A stretch of DNA of 64,000 nt from JARRLC01 sp050290865 (GTDB lineage Bacteria; Pseudomonadota; Alphaproteobacteria; Rhizobiales; Rhodomicrobiaceae). Position numbers and translations under genes: made by a program. The stretch lies in NCBI GenBank assembly GCA_050290865.1, contig JBNKIW010000008.1, positions 62,001-126,000 on the forward strand. The letters run 5' to 3'. Below the pieces are notes generated by a model, which saw nothing but the letters and a program-made list of their open reading frames with translations, ran no database searches and was not told the origin of the DNA. Shown one piece after another: positions 51,308-60,188 of the stretch (positions are counted from its first letter, which is position 1; every line of letters starts with the position of its first letter).

Positions 51308-52030
51308 ATGACAGGCGATTCGTTCCCCGTTGATCCCACCGAGTTCGCCGCCCGGCGCGCGGCCGCTCGGAAGACGCTTTCCGCGATAGATCCCTTTCTG
51401 AACGGCGAGGTGTCGCCCGATCCGTTCCGGCGCGACTGGTTCAACGCGGTCTATGACCGGGCGGACGGTGACGCTGCGTGCGTGCCGTGGGCCGATCTGG
51501 CGCCGCATCCGCTGACCGCGGAGTGGATCGCCGGGCAAGGCGGCGCGCTTGAGGGGCTCCCGGTGCTCGATGTGGGCTGCGGGCTGGGGGACAATGCCGA
51601 GGCGTTCGCGGCGTCTGGCTGCCGGGTGAGCGCTTTCGATCTGGCGCCGCGGGCTATTGCCTGGGCGCGGGAGCGTTTTCCCGCCTCCGCGGTGGCTTAC
51701 CGGACCGCCGATCTGTTCGCGCTGCCCCCCGAGTGGCGCGGGGCGTTCAACCTCGTGCACGAGTGCTACACGCTGCAGGCGCTGCCGGCGGATCTCATCC
51801 CCGCCGCAGCAGCCGCAATGGCGGATGCGCTGAAACCGGGGGGGCGGGTGCTTGTCGTCACCCGCGCCCGGGATGATGACGCGCAGGTTTCCGGGCCGCC
51901 CTGGCCGCTTCGCCGCGCCGATCTCGACGTTTTCTGCGCGGCCGGATTGAACGCCGTCAGCGTGGAGGACATCACGCCACGCGAGAAGACGCACCGCCAC
52001 TGGCGCGCTCTGTTCGCGAAGCCGGTCTGA
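51308..52030 (+). CDS. Class I SAM-dependent methyltransferase
   Basis: This 240-residue protein has a Methyltransf_25-type fold: motif I LPVLDVGCGLGDNAEAFAAS, the acidic residue in VSAFDLAPRAIAWARERFP, motif II-like NLVHECYTLQALP and motif III LKPGGRVLVVTRA. The N-terminal FRRDWFNAVYDRADGDAACV is typical of small-molecule (thiopurine-like) methyltransferases. ATG 51308 lies 17 bases after the small membrane protein stop, so co-transcription is likely. The methyl acceptor is unknown. Confidence 0.87.
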   Translation: MTGDSFPVDPTEFAARRAAARKTLSAIDPFLNGEVSPDPFRRDWFNAVYDRADGDAACVPWADLAPHPLTAEWIAGQGGALEGLPVLDVGCGLGDNAEAFAASGCRVSAFDLAPRAIAWARERFPASAVAYRTADLFALPPEWRGAFNLVHECYTLQALPADLIPAAAAAMADALKPGGRVLVVTRARDDDAQVSGPPWPLRRADLDVFCAAGLNAVSVEDITPREKTHRHWRALFAKPV

Positions 52031-52039
52031 GCTGGCCGC

Positions 52040-52645
52040 TCACACCCAGGGGCGCGCCAGCTTGGCCTTGGCCTCATAAGCGTCGATGGTTTCCTTCCGC
52101 TTCAGCGTCAGGCCGATATCGTCCAGGCCCTCCAGCAGGCATTTCTTGCGGAACGGGTCGATATCGAAATGGATGACGCCGCCATCCGGCCCGCGGATTT
52201 CCTGGGTCTCAAGGTTCACCGTGATCACGGCGTTGGCGCCGCGCGCCGCGTCGTCCAGAAGCTTGTCGATTTCGGTCTGCGGCAAGGCGATGGGCAGAAT
52301 GCCGTTCTTGAAGCAGTTGGCGTAGAAGATATCGGCGAAGCTTGGCGCGATCACGCAGCGGATGCCGAAATCGAGGATCGCCCAGGGCGCGTGCTCGCGG
52401 CTCGATCCGCAGCCGAAATTGGCGCCCGCAATCAGGATTTTGGCGTTGCGATAGGCAGGCTTGTTCAGCACGAAATCGGGGGTTTCCTTCCCCTCCGCGT
52501 CGTAGCGCATCTCGTAGAACAGGTTCGCGCCCAGGCCGGAGCGCGTGATCGTCTTGAGGAATTGCTTCGGGATGATCATGTCGGTGTCGATATTGATCAT
52601 CGGCAGGGGGGCGGCGACGCCCGTCAACTCGGTGAATTTTTCCAT
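52040..52645 (-). CDS. leuD: 3-isopropylmalate dehydratase small subunit (LeuD)
   Basis: This 201-residue protein begins MEKFTELTGVAAPLPMINID and has the swivel-domain signature GANFGCGSSREHAPWAILDF. With LeuC it isomerises isopropylmalate in leucine synthesis. leuC is not in the window; separate leuC and leuD loci are common in alphaproteobacteria. It lies 33 bases downstream of the marC start on the complementary reading, that is, it is transcribed leftward in front of the methyltransferase stop. Confidence 0.97.
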   Translation of the reverse strand: MEKFTELTGVAAPLPMINIDTDMIIPKQFLKTITRSGLGANLFYEMRYDAEGKETPDFVLNKPAYRNAKILIAGANFGCGSSREHAPWAILDFGIRCVIAPSFADIFYANCFKNGILPIALPQTEIDKLLDDAARGANAVITVNLETQEIRGPDGGVIHFDIDPFRKKCLLEGLDDIGLTLKRKETIDAYEAKAKLARPWV

Positions 52646-52678
52646 GAATTCCGTGCTCGCTTCGGCTTGCGCTGCCTT

Positions 52679-53308
52679 CTATCTAGCGAAAATCCCGGCT
52701 GCCGCAACCCCGTTGAAGAGCGACTGCATCGCCATCCCGGCCAGCAGCACCCCGAACACGCGCTGAATGACCTTCTGCGCCGTCAGCCCGAGCAGCCCGT
52801 GCACTTGCCGCGCGGCGAGCATCAGGGCCAGCGTGACGGCCATCACCAGAAGAAGCGCGGCGATGACGGCGGCGCGGCTCCACAGCCCGTCGCCCGCATC
52901 CGACATCATCAGGAGAACGGCGCTCATCGCCCCTGGCCCGGCGAGCATCGGTGTGGCGAGCGGAAAGACGGCGATATCCTCGCGTTTGCGCGCCTCTGCC
53001 GTCTCCGGGCCGGTGATCGCGGGTGAGCCCTCGCCCCAGACGAAGATGAGATCGAGCGCGAGGATGAACAGGATCACGCCGCCCGCCGCCTGCAGGGCCG
53101 CGACGCTCACGCCGAGCTGTTCCAGGATGATCCCTCCTGCGACCGCGAAGAACAGCAGGATGCTGGTGGCAATCGCCGTCGCGCGCCAGGCCACCGCGCG
53201 GCGCTCATGCGGTTTGAGCCGTCCCGCGAGGCTCGCAAACAGGACTGCGGCCTCGATGGGGCCGATGGTGGCGAAGAATGTCGTGAATGCCTTGAGAATG
53301 ATGAGCAT
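52679..53308 (-). CDS. MarC family integral membrane protein
   Basis: This 209-residue protein has six hydrophobic segments. Family hallmarks are TTFFATIGPIEAAVLFASLA at the N-terminus, the GGVILFILALDLI span and the AVFPLATPMLAGPGAMSAVL loop. Despite the name, MarC proteins are not proven drug transporters; their role is unclear. ATG 53308 is chosen; the longer frame to 53386 would run into the hairpin repeat at 53343-53419, 34 bases upstream of the start. Confidence 0.88.
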   Translation of the reverse strand: MLIILKAFTTFFATIGPIEAAVLFASLAGRLKPHERRAVAWRATAIATSILLFFAVAGGIILEQLGVSVAALQAAGGVILFILALDLIFVWGEGSPAITGPETAEARKREDIAVFPLATPMLAGPGAMSAVLLMMSDAGDGLWSRAAVIAALLLVMAVTLALMLAARQVHGLLGLTAQKVIQRVFGVLLAGMAMQSLFNGVAAAGIFAR

Positions 53309-53342
53309 CTTCGGTGCATCAGGTTGATTGCGGCCAACGCTA

Positions 53343-53419
53343 GTACAGCCCGCGAGCCAAGTTCGTACCCAGTTTGCTGCACGCACATTTTACGAACTTG
53401 GCTCGCGGATAAGCTGTAC
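53343..53419. repeat. 77-bp hairpin repeat element, copy 2
   Basis: The left arm (53343-53367) begins GTACAGCCCGCGAGCC and contains AAGTTCGTA. The right arm (53391-53419) is its reverse complement except for a 4-base insertion. The loop is 23 bases. Ends extend to CTAGTAC and GTACTAG, and another CTAGTACA half lies just beyond at 53436-53443. It is related to the element at 21659-21726 but in the opposite orientation. It ends 34 bases before marC. Confidence 0.85.
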
Positions 53420-53510
53420 TAGATTCAATGAGTTGCTAGTACACCTGATCCGCCGGAAATCCCAAAGGCGCTCTCGGCATAGGGGTTGGGATTTACGGCG
53501 GCGTGCCTTG

Positions 53511-54170
53511 TTACGGGGCTTTGAGCGCCTTGAGCAGCATCGCGATATGCGCCTCGCACAGTGCATCGAGGTCGAGCGCGTGCCGGTCTTCGAAGAGCAT
53601 CTTCCACAGCGCCCCGCCGAGCGCCGGTCCCATCAGCAGCGGCGGGAAGGCGGCGAATTCGGCGTTCTGAAACTCGCCGGTTTTCATGCCATGCTCGATC
53701 GTCCGCTTCAGGGCGCCGAAGACGCGGGAAACCACCTCGTGGTAATAGAGATCGACCAGATGCGGGAAACGCGGCCCCTCGGCCACCAGCAGGCGCAGCA
53801 TGCGGCGGCGGTCGGTGGCAATGGCCTGTTTGTAGATCGTCTCAAGCTGCGCGCGCAGCATGGCCGCCGCCGAGCCGTCGGGTTCCTCGGAGACGTGCAC
53901 GACCCGGTCGATGATCGGCTGGATGAAGGACTTCATCACCTCTTCGAAAAGGTGCTCCTTGCTTTGGAAGTAAAGGTAGATGGTGCCCTTGCTGATCCCG
54001 GCGGCCTCGGCAATCGCATCCAGCCGCGCGGCCGCGAAGCCGCTCGCCGCGAATTCCTCGAAGCCCGCGGCGAGGATCTTTTTCAGCCGTTCTTCCCGCC
54101 GCCTGCGGTCCGGAGGCGAGGGCGTGTCGTCCGCGTCGTTCCCGGCCATTGGATCTTTGGCAATGCTCAT
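53511..54170 (-). CDS. TetR family regulator, CecR-like
   Basis: This 219-residue protein has an N-terminal TetR helix-turn-helix (about 28-75): RREERLKKILAAGFEEFAAS, then LDAIAEAAGISKGTIYLYFQ. The C-terminal ligand domain has LRLLVAEGPRFPHLVDLYY, a stretch common in TetR regulators of ABC or RND efflux genes. It is divergent from a YbhGFSR-type operon with a palindromic operator between them, the same layout as cecR (ybiH)-ybhGFSR in E. coli. Confidence 0.9.
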   Translation of the reverse strand: MSIAKDPMAGNDADDTPSPPDRRRREERLKKILAAGFEEFAASGFAAARLDAIAEAAGISKGTIYLYFQSKEHLFEEVMKSFIQPIIDRVVHVSEEPDGSAAAMLRAQLETIYKQAIATDRRRMLRLLVAEGPRFPHLVDLYYHEVVSRVFGALKRTIEHGMKTGEFQNAEFAAFPPLLMGPALGGALWKMLFEDRHALDLDALCEAHIAMLLKALKAP

Positions 54171-54248
54171 GTCGTACCGTTTTCATGCAGATTATGAATT
54201 CTCGGTTTCAGGCTAATTGACAGCCGGGCGGTATGTCCATTAAATATG

Positions 54249-54266
54249 ACTGACTGTTCAGTCAGT
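54249..54266. promoter_or_regulatory. Palindromic TetR/CecR-type operator
   Basis: ACTGACTG-TT-CAGTCAGT has perfect 8-bp arms. It lies between the divergent TetR gene (start 54170) and the adaptor gene (start 54283), just ahead of the latter's GGGGGG ribosome-binding run. TetR regulators of this subgroup typically bind such TGACTGA/TCAGTCA palindromes, so repression of both directions is expected. Confidence 0.8.
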
Positions 54267-54282
54267 TCTTGGGGGGATGCCA

Positions 54283-55299
54283 ATGGCGAAGCGCGTTCTG
54301 CCTGTTCTTCTCGGCGTCGTGGTTGTCGGCCTGGGTATCTGGTATTTCACGCAGTACCAGGGATCGCGCGGCGGCCCGATCCAGCTCTATGGCAATGTCG
54401 ATATCCGGCAGGTCGAACTCGGCTTTCGCGTTCCGGGGCGCGTCGGACGCATGAATTTCGAGGAGGGCGACAGCGTTGCCAAGGGCGCGCTGCTGGCCTC
54501 GCTGGACAAGCAGCCGTTCCTCGACGATGTCGCGGCGCGCGAGGCCGCCGTGAACCAGGCCGCGGCCCTTCTGCAGAAGCTGGAAGCCGGGAACCGCCCG
54601 GACGAAATCGAGCAGGCGCGGGCATTGGTCAGGGAGCGCAAGGCGATCCTCGCTTACGCCCAGCAGACTTTCAACCGGCTGCAAAAGCTGTCGCAGCAGG
54701 ATTTCGCCTCGCGTTCGGCCTACGACCAAGCAGTCTCCAACCTGACCCGGGCCAAGGCAAACCTGCGCGGAGCGGAACTGGCGCTATCGCTGTCCGTCGA
54801 GGGCCCGCGCAAGGAGGACATCGCCGCCGCCCGTGCCGCGCTCAACACCGCCAAGGCGCAACGCGACACCGCGCGCACGGCGCTGAAGGATGCCGATATC
54901 CTGGCGCCCGCGGATGGTATCATTCTGACGCGCGCCGTGGAGCCCGGTGCCATCGTCGCCGCTGGCACGACCGTGTACACCCTGTCACTCCGCGCGCCGG
55001 TATGGGTGCGCGCCTATGTCGGAGAGCCCGATCTCGGGCGGCTCCATCCGGGCATGGCCGTCAAGCTCACCACCGACACGCGCCCGGACGCGCCCTATGA
55101 AGGACAGATCGGCTTCATCTCGCCCCAGGCTGAATTCACGCCGAAGACCGTGGAGACGCCGCAATTGCGCAGCGATCTCGTCTACCGTTTCCGGGTGGTG
55201 GTGCGCAATGCCGACGATGCCCTGCGCCAGGGCATGCCGGTGACGGTGCATATCCCCGCGGCCGACAACACAGCCGTGGCGCCGGATGGCGGAAAATGA
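54283..55299 (+). CDS. ybhG: HlyD-family periplasmic adaptor (YbhG-like)
   Basis: This 338-residue protein has an N-terminal span (RVLPVLLGVVVVGLGIWYF), a barrel-sandwich half-domain (YGNVDIRQVELGFRVPGRVG), an alpha-helical hairpin (about 100-200) and the second half-domain (LKDADILAPADGIILTRAVE). The length and the GNVDIRQV segment match YbhG. Start at 54283 gives six bases to the G-run; ATG 54277 is the alternative. The stop overlaps the ATPase gene by four bases. It links the ABC complex to an outer-membrane factor. Confidence 0.9.
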   Translation: MAKRVLPVLLGVVVVGLGIWYFTQYQGSRGGPIQLYGNVDIRQVELGFRVPGRVGRMNFEEGDSVAKGALLASLDKQPFLDDVAAREAAVNQAAALLQKLEAGNRPDEIEQARALVRERKAILAYAQQTFNRLQKLSQQDFASRSAYDQAVSNLTRAKANLRGAELALSLSVEGPRKEDIAAARAALNTAKAQRDTARTALKDADILAPADGIILTRAVEPGAIVAAGTTVYTLSLRAPVWVRAYVGEPDLGRLHPGMAVKLTTDTRPDAPYEGQIGFISPQAEFTPKTVETPQLRSDLVYRFRVVVRNADDALRQGMPVTVHIPAADNTAVAPDGGK

Positions 55300-57059
55300 G
55301 CGCCGGCGGCCCGCTCGTCAGGCTCGAAGGGGTATCGAAGCGCTTCCCGCCCGAACCGGAGCCCGCGCTTGAGTGTATTTCGGCGGCAATCGCTGCGGGG
55401 CATGTCACCGGCCTCGTCGGACCGGATGGCGCGGGCAAGACGACGCTCATCCGCTTGATCACCGGCCTGATGCAGCCCACCGAGGGCCGTATCGAGGTGC
55501 TCGGTATGGACACCTGCACCGATGCCCAGGGCGTGCAGAACGTCATCGGCTATATGCCGCAGCGTTTCGGCCTCTACGAAGACCTGACTGTTGCCGAAAA
55601 CCTCAACCTTTACGCCGATCTGCGCGGGCTGCCGCTCCCTGAGCGCCCCGCCGTCTTCAAGCAGCTTCTCGACTTCACCGCGCTCGGGCCCTTCACCGCC
55701 CGGCAGGCCGGCAAGCTTTCCGGTGGCATGAAGCAGAAGCTCGGGCTCGCCTGCGCACTCGTCCGCACGCCGAAAGTGCTCCTTCTCGACGAGCCGAGCG
55801 TCGGCGTCGATCCGATTTCGCGCCGCGAACTGTGGCGCATGGTGCACGACCTCGTCACCGGCGGGATCGCGGTGGTGTGGTCCACGGCCTATCTGGACGA
55901 GGCCGAGCGATGCAGCCGTGTGCTGCTTCTCAACGGCGGCAAACTGCTGTTCGAGGGGCCGCCCGCGGACCTTACATCCCGCACCGGGGGGCGCGTCGTG
56001 CGCGTCACCGGCATCACGGCAGGCAGGCGTCGGCGGTTGACGGAGGCGCTGGACATGCCGCAGGTCGTGGACGGGGTCATCCAGGGGCAGGCGATCCGCC
56101 TCGTCTACAAGGACCAGGAGACGGCGGGTGGGCCTGATCATGGGCAAGGCGCGTTCGGCGCGGCCTTCGCGGAGGGGACATTCGAGCCGGTGCCGCCGCG
56201 TTTCGAGGATGCCTTCGTGGACATCCTGGGCGGGGCGGGCGACGGGCAATCGAAACTCGCCGCGCAGATGCCGCGGATCACGGGGGCGGGCAGTAGCGAT
56301 GCGGTGATCGAAGCTGTCGGCCTGACCAAGCGCTTCGGCGACTTCACGGCTGCGCGCGACATGAGCTTCACCATTCCGCGCGGCGAGATTTTCGGGCTCC
56401 TGGGACCGAACGGCGCGGGCAAATCGACCACCTTCAAGATGCTCTGCGGCCTCTTGAAGCCGACCGCGGGCGAGGGGCATGTCGCGGGCTTCGACCTTCG
56501 CCACGCCTCGGCGGACGCGCGCAACCGTCTCGGCTACATGGCGCAGAAATTCTCGCTCTACGGCGATCTGAGCGTGGGGCAGAACCTGGAGTTCTTCGCC
56601 AGCGTGTACGGTCTGGGTGGCGCCAAGCGGCGCGCGAAGATCGAGCAGATGGTGGAGACGTTCGACTTTTCCCGTCACCTGCGCCGCAATGCGCGCGATC
56701 TGCCGCTCGGCTTCAAGCAGCGTCTGGCGCTGGCCTGCGCGGTGATGCACGAGCCGGAAGCGCTGTTTCTCGACGAACCGACGTCCGGCGTCGATCCGCT
56801 GACCCGCCGCGAATTCTGGTCGCATATCAACGGGCTGGTGGAGAAGGGCGTCGCCGTTCTGGTCACCACCCATTTCATGGACGAGGCGGAATATTGCGAC
56901 CGCATCGCGCTCATCTATCGCGGGCAGACGATCGCGCTGGGCACGCCCGACCGGCTGAAGGCCGACTGCGCCACCACGGCGAACCCGGACCCGACGCTTG
57001 AGGATGCGTTCGTGGCGCTTGTCGCGGCGTTTGACGCGCGGGAAAGCGAGGCGGCATGA
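55296..57059 (+). CDS. ybhF: Dual ABC ATPase (YbhF-like)
   Basis: This 587-residue protein contains two ATPase domains in tandem. The first has Walker A GPDGAGKTT, signature LSGGMKQKLG and Walker B VLLLDEPSVGVD. The second has Walker A GPNGAGKST, a degenerate signature LPLGFKQRL and Walker B ALFLDEPTSGVD. The two ATPase halves power the ABC-2 permease pair encoded next. Each of the following genes overlaps or nearly touches its neighbour, indicating a tight operon. YbhF of E. coli has almost the same length and the same duplicated plan. Confidence 0.93.
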   Translation: MSAGGPLVRLEGVSKRFPPEPEPALECISAAIAAGHVTGLVGPDGAGKTTLIRLITGLMQPTEGRIEVLGMDTCTDAQGVQNVIGYMPQRFGLYEDLTVAENLNLYADLRGLPLPERPAVFKQLLDFTALGPFTARQAGKLSGGMKQKLGLACALVRTPKVLLLDEPSVGVDPISRRELWRMVHDLVTGGIAVVWSTAYLDEAERCSRVLLLNGGKLLFEGPPADLTSRTGGRVVRVTGITAGRRRRLTEALDMPQVVDGVIQGQAIRLVYKDQETAGGPDHGQGAFGAAFAEGTFEPVPPRFEDAFVDILGGAGDGQSKLAAQMPRITGAGSSDAVIEAVGLTKRFGDFTAARDMSFTIPRGEIFGLLGPNGAGKSTTFKMLCGLLKPTAGEGHVAGFDLRHASADARNRLGYMAQKFSLYGDLSVGQNLEFFASVYGLGGAKRRAKIEQMVETFDFSRHLRRNARDLPLGFKQRLALACAVMHEPEALFLDEPTSGVDPLTRREFWSHINGLVEKGVAVLVTTHFMDEAEYCDRIALIYRGQTIALGTPDRLKADCATTANPDPTLEDAFVALVAAFDARESEAA

Positions 57060-58192
57060 GCGAGCAAGCCTCCGGGAGCGTCCGCCGCGTCGCCGCGCTG
57101 ATGCGCAAGGAAACCATCCAGATCGTGCGCGATCCGTCGAGCATCCTCATCGCCTTCGTCTTTCCACTCATCCTCTTGTTTTTGTTCGGCTATGGCGTAT
57201 CGCTCGACGCCAACCACATGAAGATCGGGCTGGTGATCGAAGACGCGAGCGAACCCGCGCACAGCCTCGCCGCGGCCTTCCGCTCGTCGCCCTATTTCGC
57301 CCCGCGCGTCGCGCATGACCGCCGTGTCTTCGAGGACGATCTGGTTGCCGGACGGGTGCTGGGCATCGTCGTCATCCCTTCGACTTTCGGCGAAAAGGTT
57401 GCGCAGAAGAACATCCTCGCCGGCCGGATCCAGGTTCTCACCGACGGCTCGCAGCCCAACACCGCGCGCTTCGTGGAGAACTACGCGCGCGCCCTGTGGT
57501 CCAACTGGGTGCTGCAGCATGCCGCGGAAGGCGAACCCGTCGCCCAGCGCCTGACGCTGGAGCCGCGCTTCTGGTTCAATCCCGAGCTGCAGAGCCGCTA
57601 TTTCCTCGTCCCCGGCTCCATCGTCATCGTCATGGCGCTGACGGGCACGCTGCTCACCGCCATGGTCATGGCGCGCGAGTGGGAGCGCGGCACCATGGAA
57701 GCGATGATGGCCACGCCGGTGGGCGTCGCCGAACTGATCGTCGGCAAGCTGTTTCCGTATTTCGTCCTGGCGCTGGGATCGATGGCGTTATGCGCCTCGC
57801 TCGGCGTGTGGCTGTTCGGCGTGCCGTTCCGCGGCTCGATCTTCGCGCTGACGGCGGTCACATCCGCATTCCTCTTCCCCGCGCTCGGGCAGGGCCTGCT
57901 GATTTCCTCGGCGACCAAGAACCAGTTCGTCGCGTCGCAATTCGCACTTCTGTCCGCCTTCCTGCCGGCGTTCATCCTGTCGGGTTTCGTCTTCGAGATC
58001 TCCAGCATGCCGAAGGTGATCCAGTTCGTCACCTATCTGGTCCCGGCGCGCTATCTCGTGCCCAGCCTGCAGACGGTTTTCCTCGCGGGCGACGTCTGGC
58101 CGCTCCTTTTGCAGAACATGGCCGTGCTAATGCTCATGGGCTGCGTCTTCATGGTCCTCACCATCCGCACGTCGCGAAAGAGGCTCGACTGA
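57056..58192 (+). CDS. ybhS: ABC-2 type permease (YbhS-like)
   Basis: This 378-residue protein has one N-terminal span (SSILIAFVFPLILLFLFGYG), a large periplasmic loop (about 50-180) and five C-terminal spans. The motif VMAREWERGTMEAMMATPVG is the ABC-2 coupling region. It overlaps the ATPase gene by four bases and ends one base before its partner. Length and order fit YbhS. Confidence 0.92.
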   Translation: MSEQASGSVRRVAALMRKETIQIVRDPSSILIAFVFPLILLFLFGYGVSLDANHMKIGLVIEDASEPAHSLAAAFRSSPYFAPRVAHDRRVFEDDLVAGRVLGIVVIPSTFGEKVAQKNILAGRIQVLTDGSQPNTARFVENYARALWSNWVLQHAAEGEPVAQRLTLEPRFWFNPELQSRYFLVPGSIVIVMALTGTLLTAMVMAREWERGTMEAMMATPVGVAELIVGKLFPYFVLALGSMALCASLGVWLFGVPFRGSIFALTAVTSAFLFPALGQGLLISSATKNQFVASQFALLSAFLPAFILSGFVFEISSMPKVIQFVTYLVPARYLVPSLQTVFLAGDVWPLLLQNMAVLMLMGCVFMVLTIRTSRKRLD

Positions 58193-58193
58193 C

Positions 58194-59300
58194 ATGTTGC
58201 AGCGGCTCAAGGCGTTGATCGTGAAGGAATTGCTGGCCGTGCTCCGCGACCCGCGCGGCCGCATCGCGCTCATCGGGCCGCCGCTCATCCAGCTCTTCGT
58301 CCTCAGCTACGCGGCAACGCTCGATGTCAGCAATTTCGATATTGGCATCCGCAACCAGGACGCCGGGTACTGGAGCACGGAGTTCATGCAGCGGATCGCG
58401 GGCGCGCCTTCGGTGCGGCGTATCCTGCGCGTGGAAAATGATACTCAACTTCGCGCCGCCATCGACATGCAGCGGGCGATCGCCGTGGTGCAGTTCAGCC
58501 CGGATTTCTCGCGAAACATTGAGGCGGGACGGCCCGCCGAGGCGCAGGTCATACTCGACGGCCGCCGCTCGAATGCCTCGCAGCTCGTGCTCGGCTATCT
58601 GACGTCGATCGCCAACGGCCTCTCGGCGGGGATCAACGTCAACGCGGCAAACACGCCGCCCGATCCGACTGTGACGCGGCACTGGTTCAACCCCTCCCTC
58701 GAATTCCAATGGTTCATCGTGCCCGCCCTCATCGGCATGATCAGCATGATGGTGTCGCTGATCGTTACCAGCCAGTCGGTGGCGCGCGAGCGGGAACTCG
58801 GCACGTTCGAGCAGCTCATGGTCTCGCCGCTGCGCACGCACGAAATCCTCCTGGGCAAGACCGTCCCGCCGCTCATCATCGGCTATGTCCAGGCCACGGT
58901 GTTCGTGCTTGCCGCGGTGTTCTTCTTTCAGGTGCCGCTGCGCGGCTCGATCGTTCTGCTTTATGTCAGCCTGTTCTTCTTCATGGCGTCCGTGATCGGC
59001 GTCGGGCTGTTCATCTCGTCTCTTGCGCAAACGCAGCAGCAGGCGTTCCTGGGCACGTTTCTGTTCATTTCACCCGCCGCGCTCCTGTCCGGCTTTGCGA
59101 CACCCGTGGAGAACATGCCGGAATGGCTGCAGACCTGCACGCTCATCAACCCCTTGCGGCATTTTCTGGTGATCGTGCGCGGGATCTTTCTGAAGGCCAT
59201 GCCCGCCAGCGACGTCGCGGCGAGTATTCTGCCGCTCGCGCTCATCGCGGTCTTCACGCTGACCGTCGCGGCGCTCCTGTTCCGGAGCAGGACAGAGTAG
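58194..59300 (+). CDS. ybhR: ABC-2 type permease (YbhR-like)
   Basis: This 368-residue protein has the same topology as the preceding permease. It starts MLQRLKALIVKELLAVLRDP, has the coupling motif SVARERELGTFEQLMVSPLR and ends with five spans including FFFMASVIGVGLFISSLAQT. The length is identical to E. coli YbhR as recalled. The two permeases probably form a heterodimer. The natural substrate of this exporter type is not established; E. coli mutants are affected in drug sensitivity and cation export. Confidence 0.92.
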   Translation: MLQRLKALIVKELLAVLRDPRGRIALIGPPLIQLFVLSYAATLDVSNFDIGIRNQDAGYWSTEFMQRIAGAPSVRRILRVENDTQLRAAIDMQRAIAVVQFSPDFSRNIEAGRPAEAQVILDGRRSNASQLVLGYLTSIANGLSAGINVNAANTPPDPTVTRHWFNPSLEFQWFIVPALIGMISMMVSLIVTSQSVARERELGTFEQLMVSPLRTHEILLGKTVPPLIIGYVQATVFVLAAVFFFQVPLRGSIVLLYVSLFFFMASVIGVGLFISSLAQTQQQAFLGTFLFISPAALLSGFATPVENMPEWLQTCTLINPLRHFLVIVRGIFLKAMPASDVAASILPLALIAVFTLTVAALLFRSRTE

Positions 59301-59518
59301 CCGCCAGCGGCCCCGCCCAGTAACCTTTACGGATGCTTTTCGCGCGGCAGGCATTGCAATTATGCGCGTGCCGGGTAAGAGTTTGCGCGTCGCGGCGTGA
59401 TGCCACCGTTTATCAACACCCTAAAATTTTCTTGCATACCTAAACCAAATATCAACATTATTAGCTATCAGCTTAAGGTTGAACGCTCACCCAGTCTCAC
59501 CACGTAAAGCGAGTGTAA

Positions 59519-60055
59519 ATGAGTCAGTCCGGCGCAGTGCCACCCACACCCCTCCGCGGTGTAACCGTTCAGTTCCGGCCGCGGTCCGGCCGGCAGGATG
59601 AGTTCCTCGCCCTGTTCCGTGAAGGGATGGGGCTGGTTGAGGAGACGGCCAATTATCTCGAGGGTCCCGGCCGGCGCGAGTCGAAAGCGCTGAAGCCTTT
59701 CGTGTCGCTCGCCTACGCGACCGAGAGCATGCGCCTGACCACCCGGCTGACGCAGATGGCCACGTGGCTTCTTGCGCGCCGTGCGGTGTTCAACGGCGAG
59801 AGACTGCTCAACACCGGCGGTATTTCCGATCCTCTGCTGCTTCCGCCGATGACGCGGACAGCCGGATCGAAAGGCTATGATGAATTGCCCGCGCAGTTGA
59901 AGCATCTGATCGAGGCGAGCTACGACCTGTACGCCAAGATCTATCGCTTCGACGCGGCTGACGATTCCGAGCCGAAGGCGGCTGCTCCGCGGGGCGCCAA
60001 TGGCGTCGCATCGCAGCTTGCCCGCCTGGAGGCCGCATTCACGGGGCAGGGCTGA
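59519..60055 (+). CDS. DUF1465 family protein, RcdA-like
   Basis: This 178-residue helical protein has the DUF1465 core, seen as FREGMGLVEETANYLEGPGR, YATESMRLTTRLTQMATWLL and LPAQLKHLIEASYDLYAKIY. In Caulobacter the family member RcdA is an adaptor for ClpXP-dependent CtrA degradation. The C-terminus here is a flexible Ala/Gly-rich tail. Orthology to RcdA rather than another DUF1465 member is not proven. The 218-base gap upstream is AT-rich and probably holds the promoter. Confidence 0.78.
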   Translation: MSQSGAVPPTPLRGVTVQFRPRSGRQDEFLALFREGMGLVEETANYLEGPGRRESKALKPFVSLAYATESMRLTTRLTQMATWLLARRAVFNGERLLNTGGISDPLLLPPMTRTAGSKGYDELPAQLKHLIEASYDLYAKIYRFDAADDSEPKAAAPRGANGVASQLARLEAAFTGQG

Positions 60056-60188
60056 CCGGGACGACATTGCCCGCGCAAGCCAGCGCTCGCGGCGGTAGCC
60101 CGAACTTCCGACACGCCTGACGCGTCATGTTGCTGATTCGCGGTTCTTCCTGCCATGGACGCGCTGTAGCCATCCTGTGCGGGCGGAT

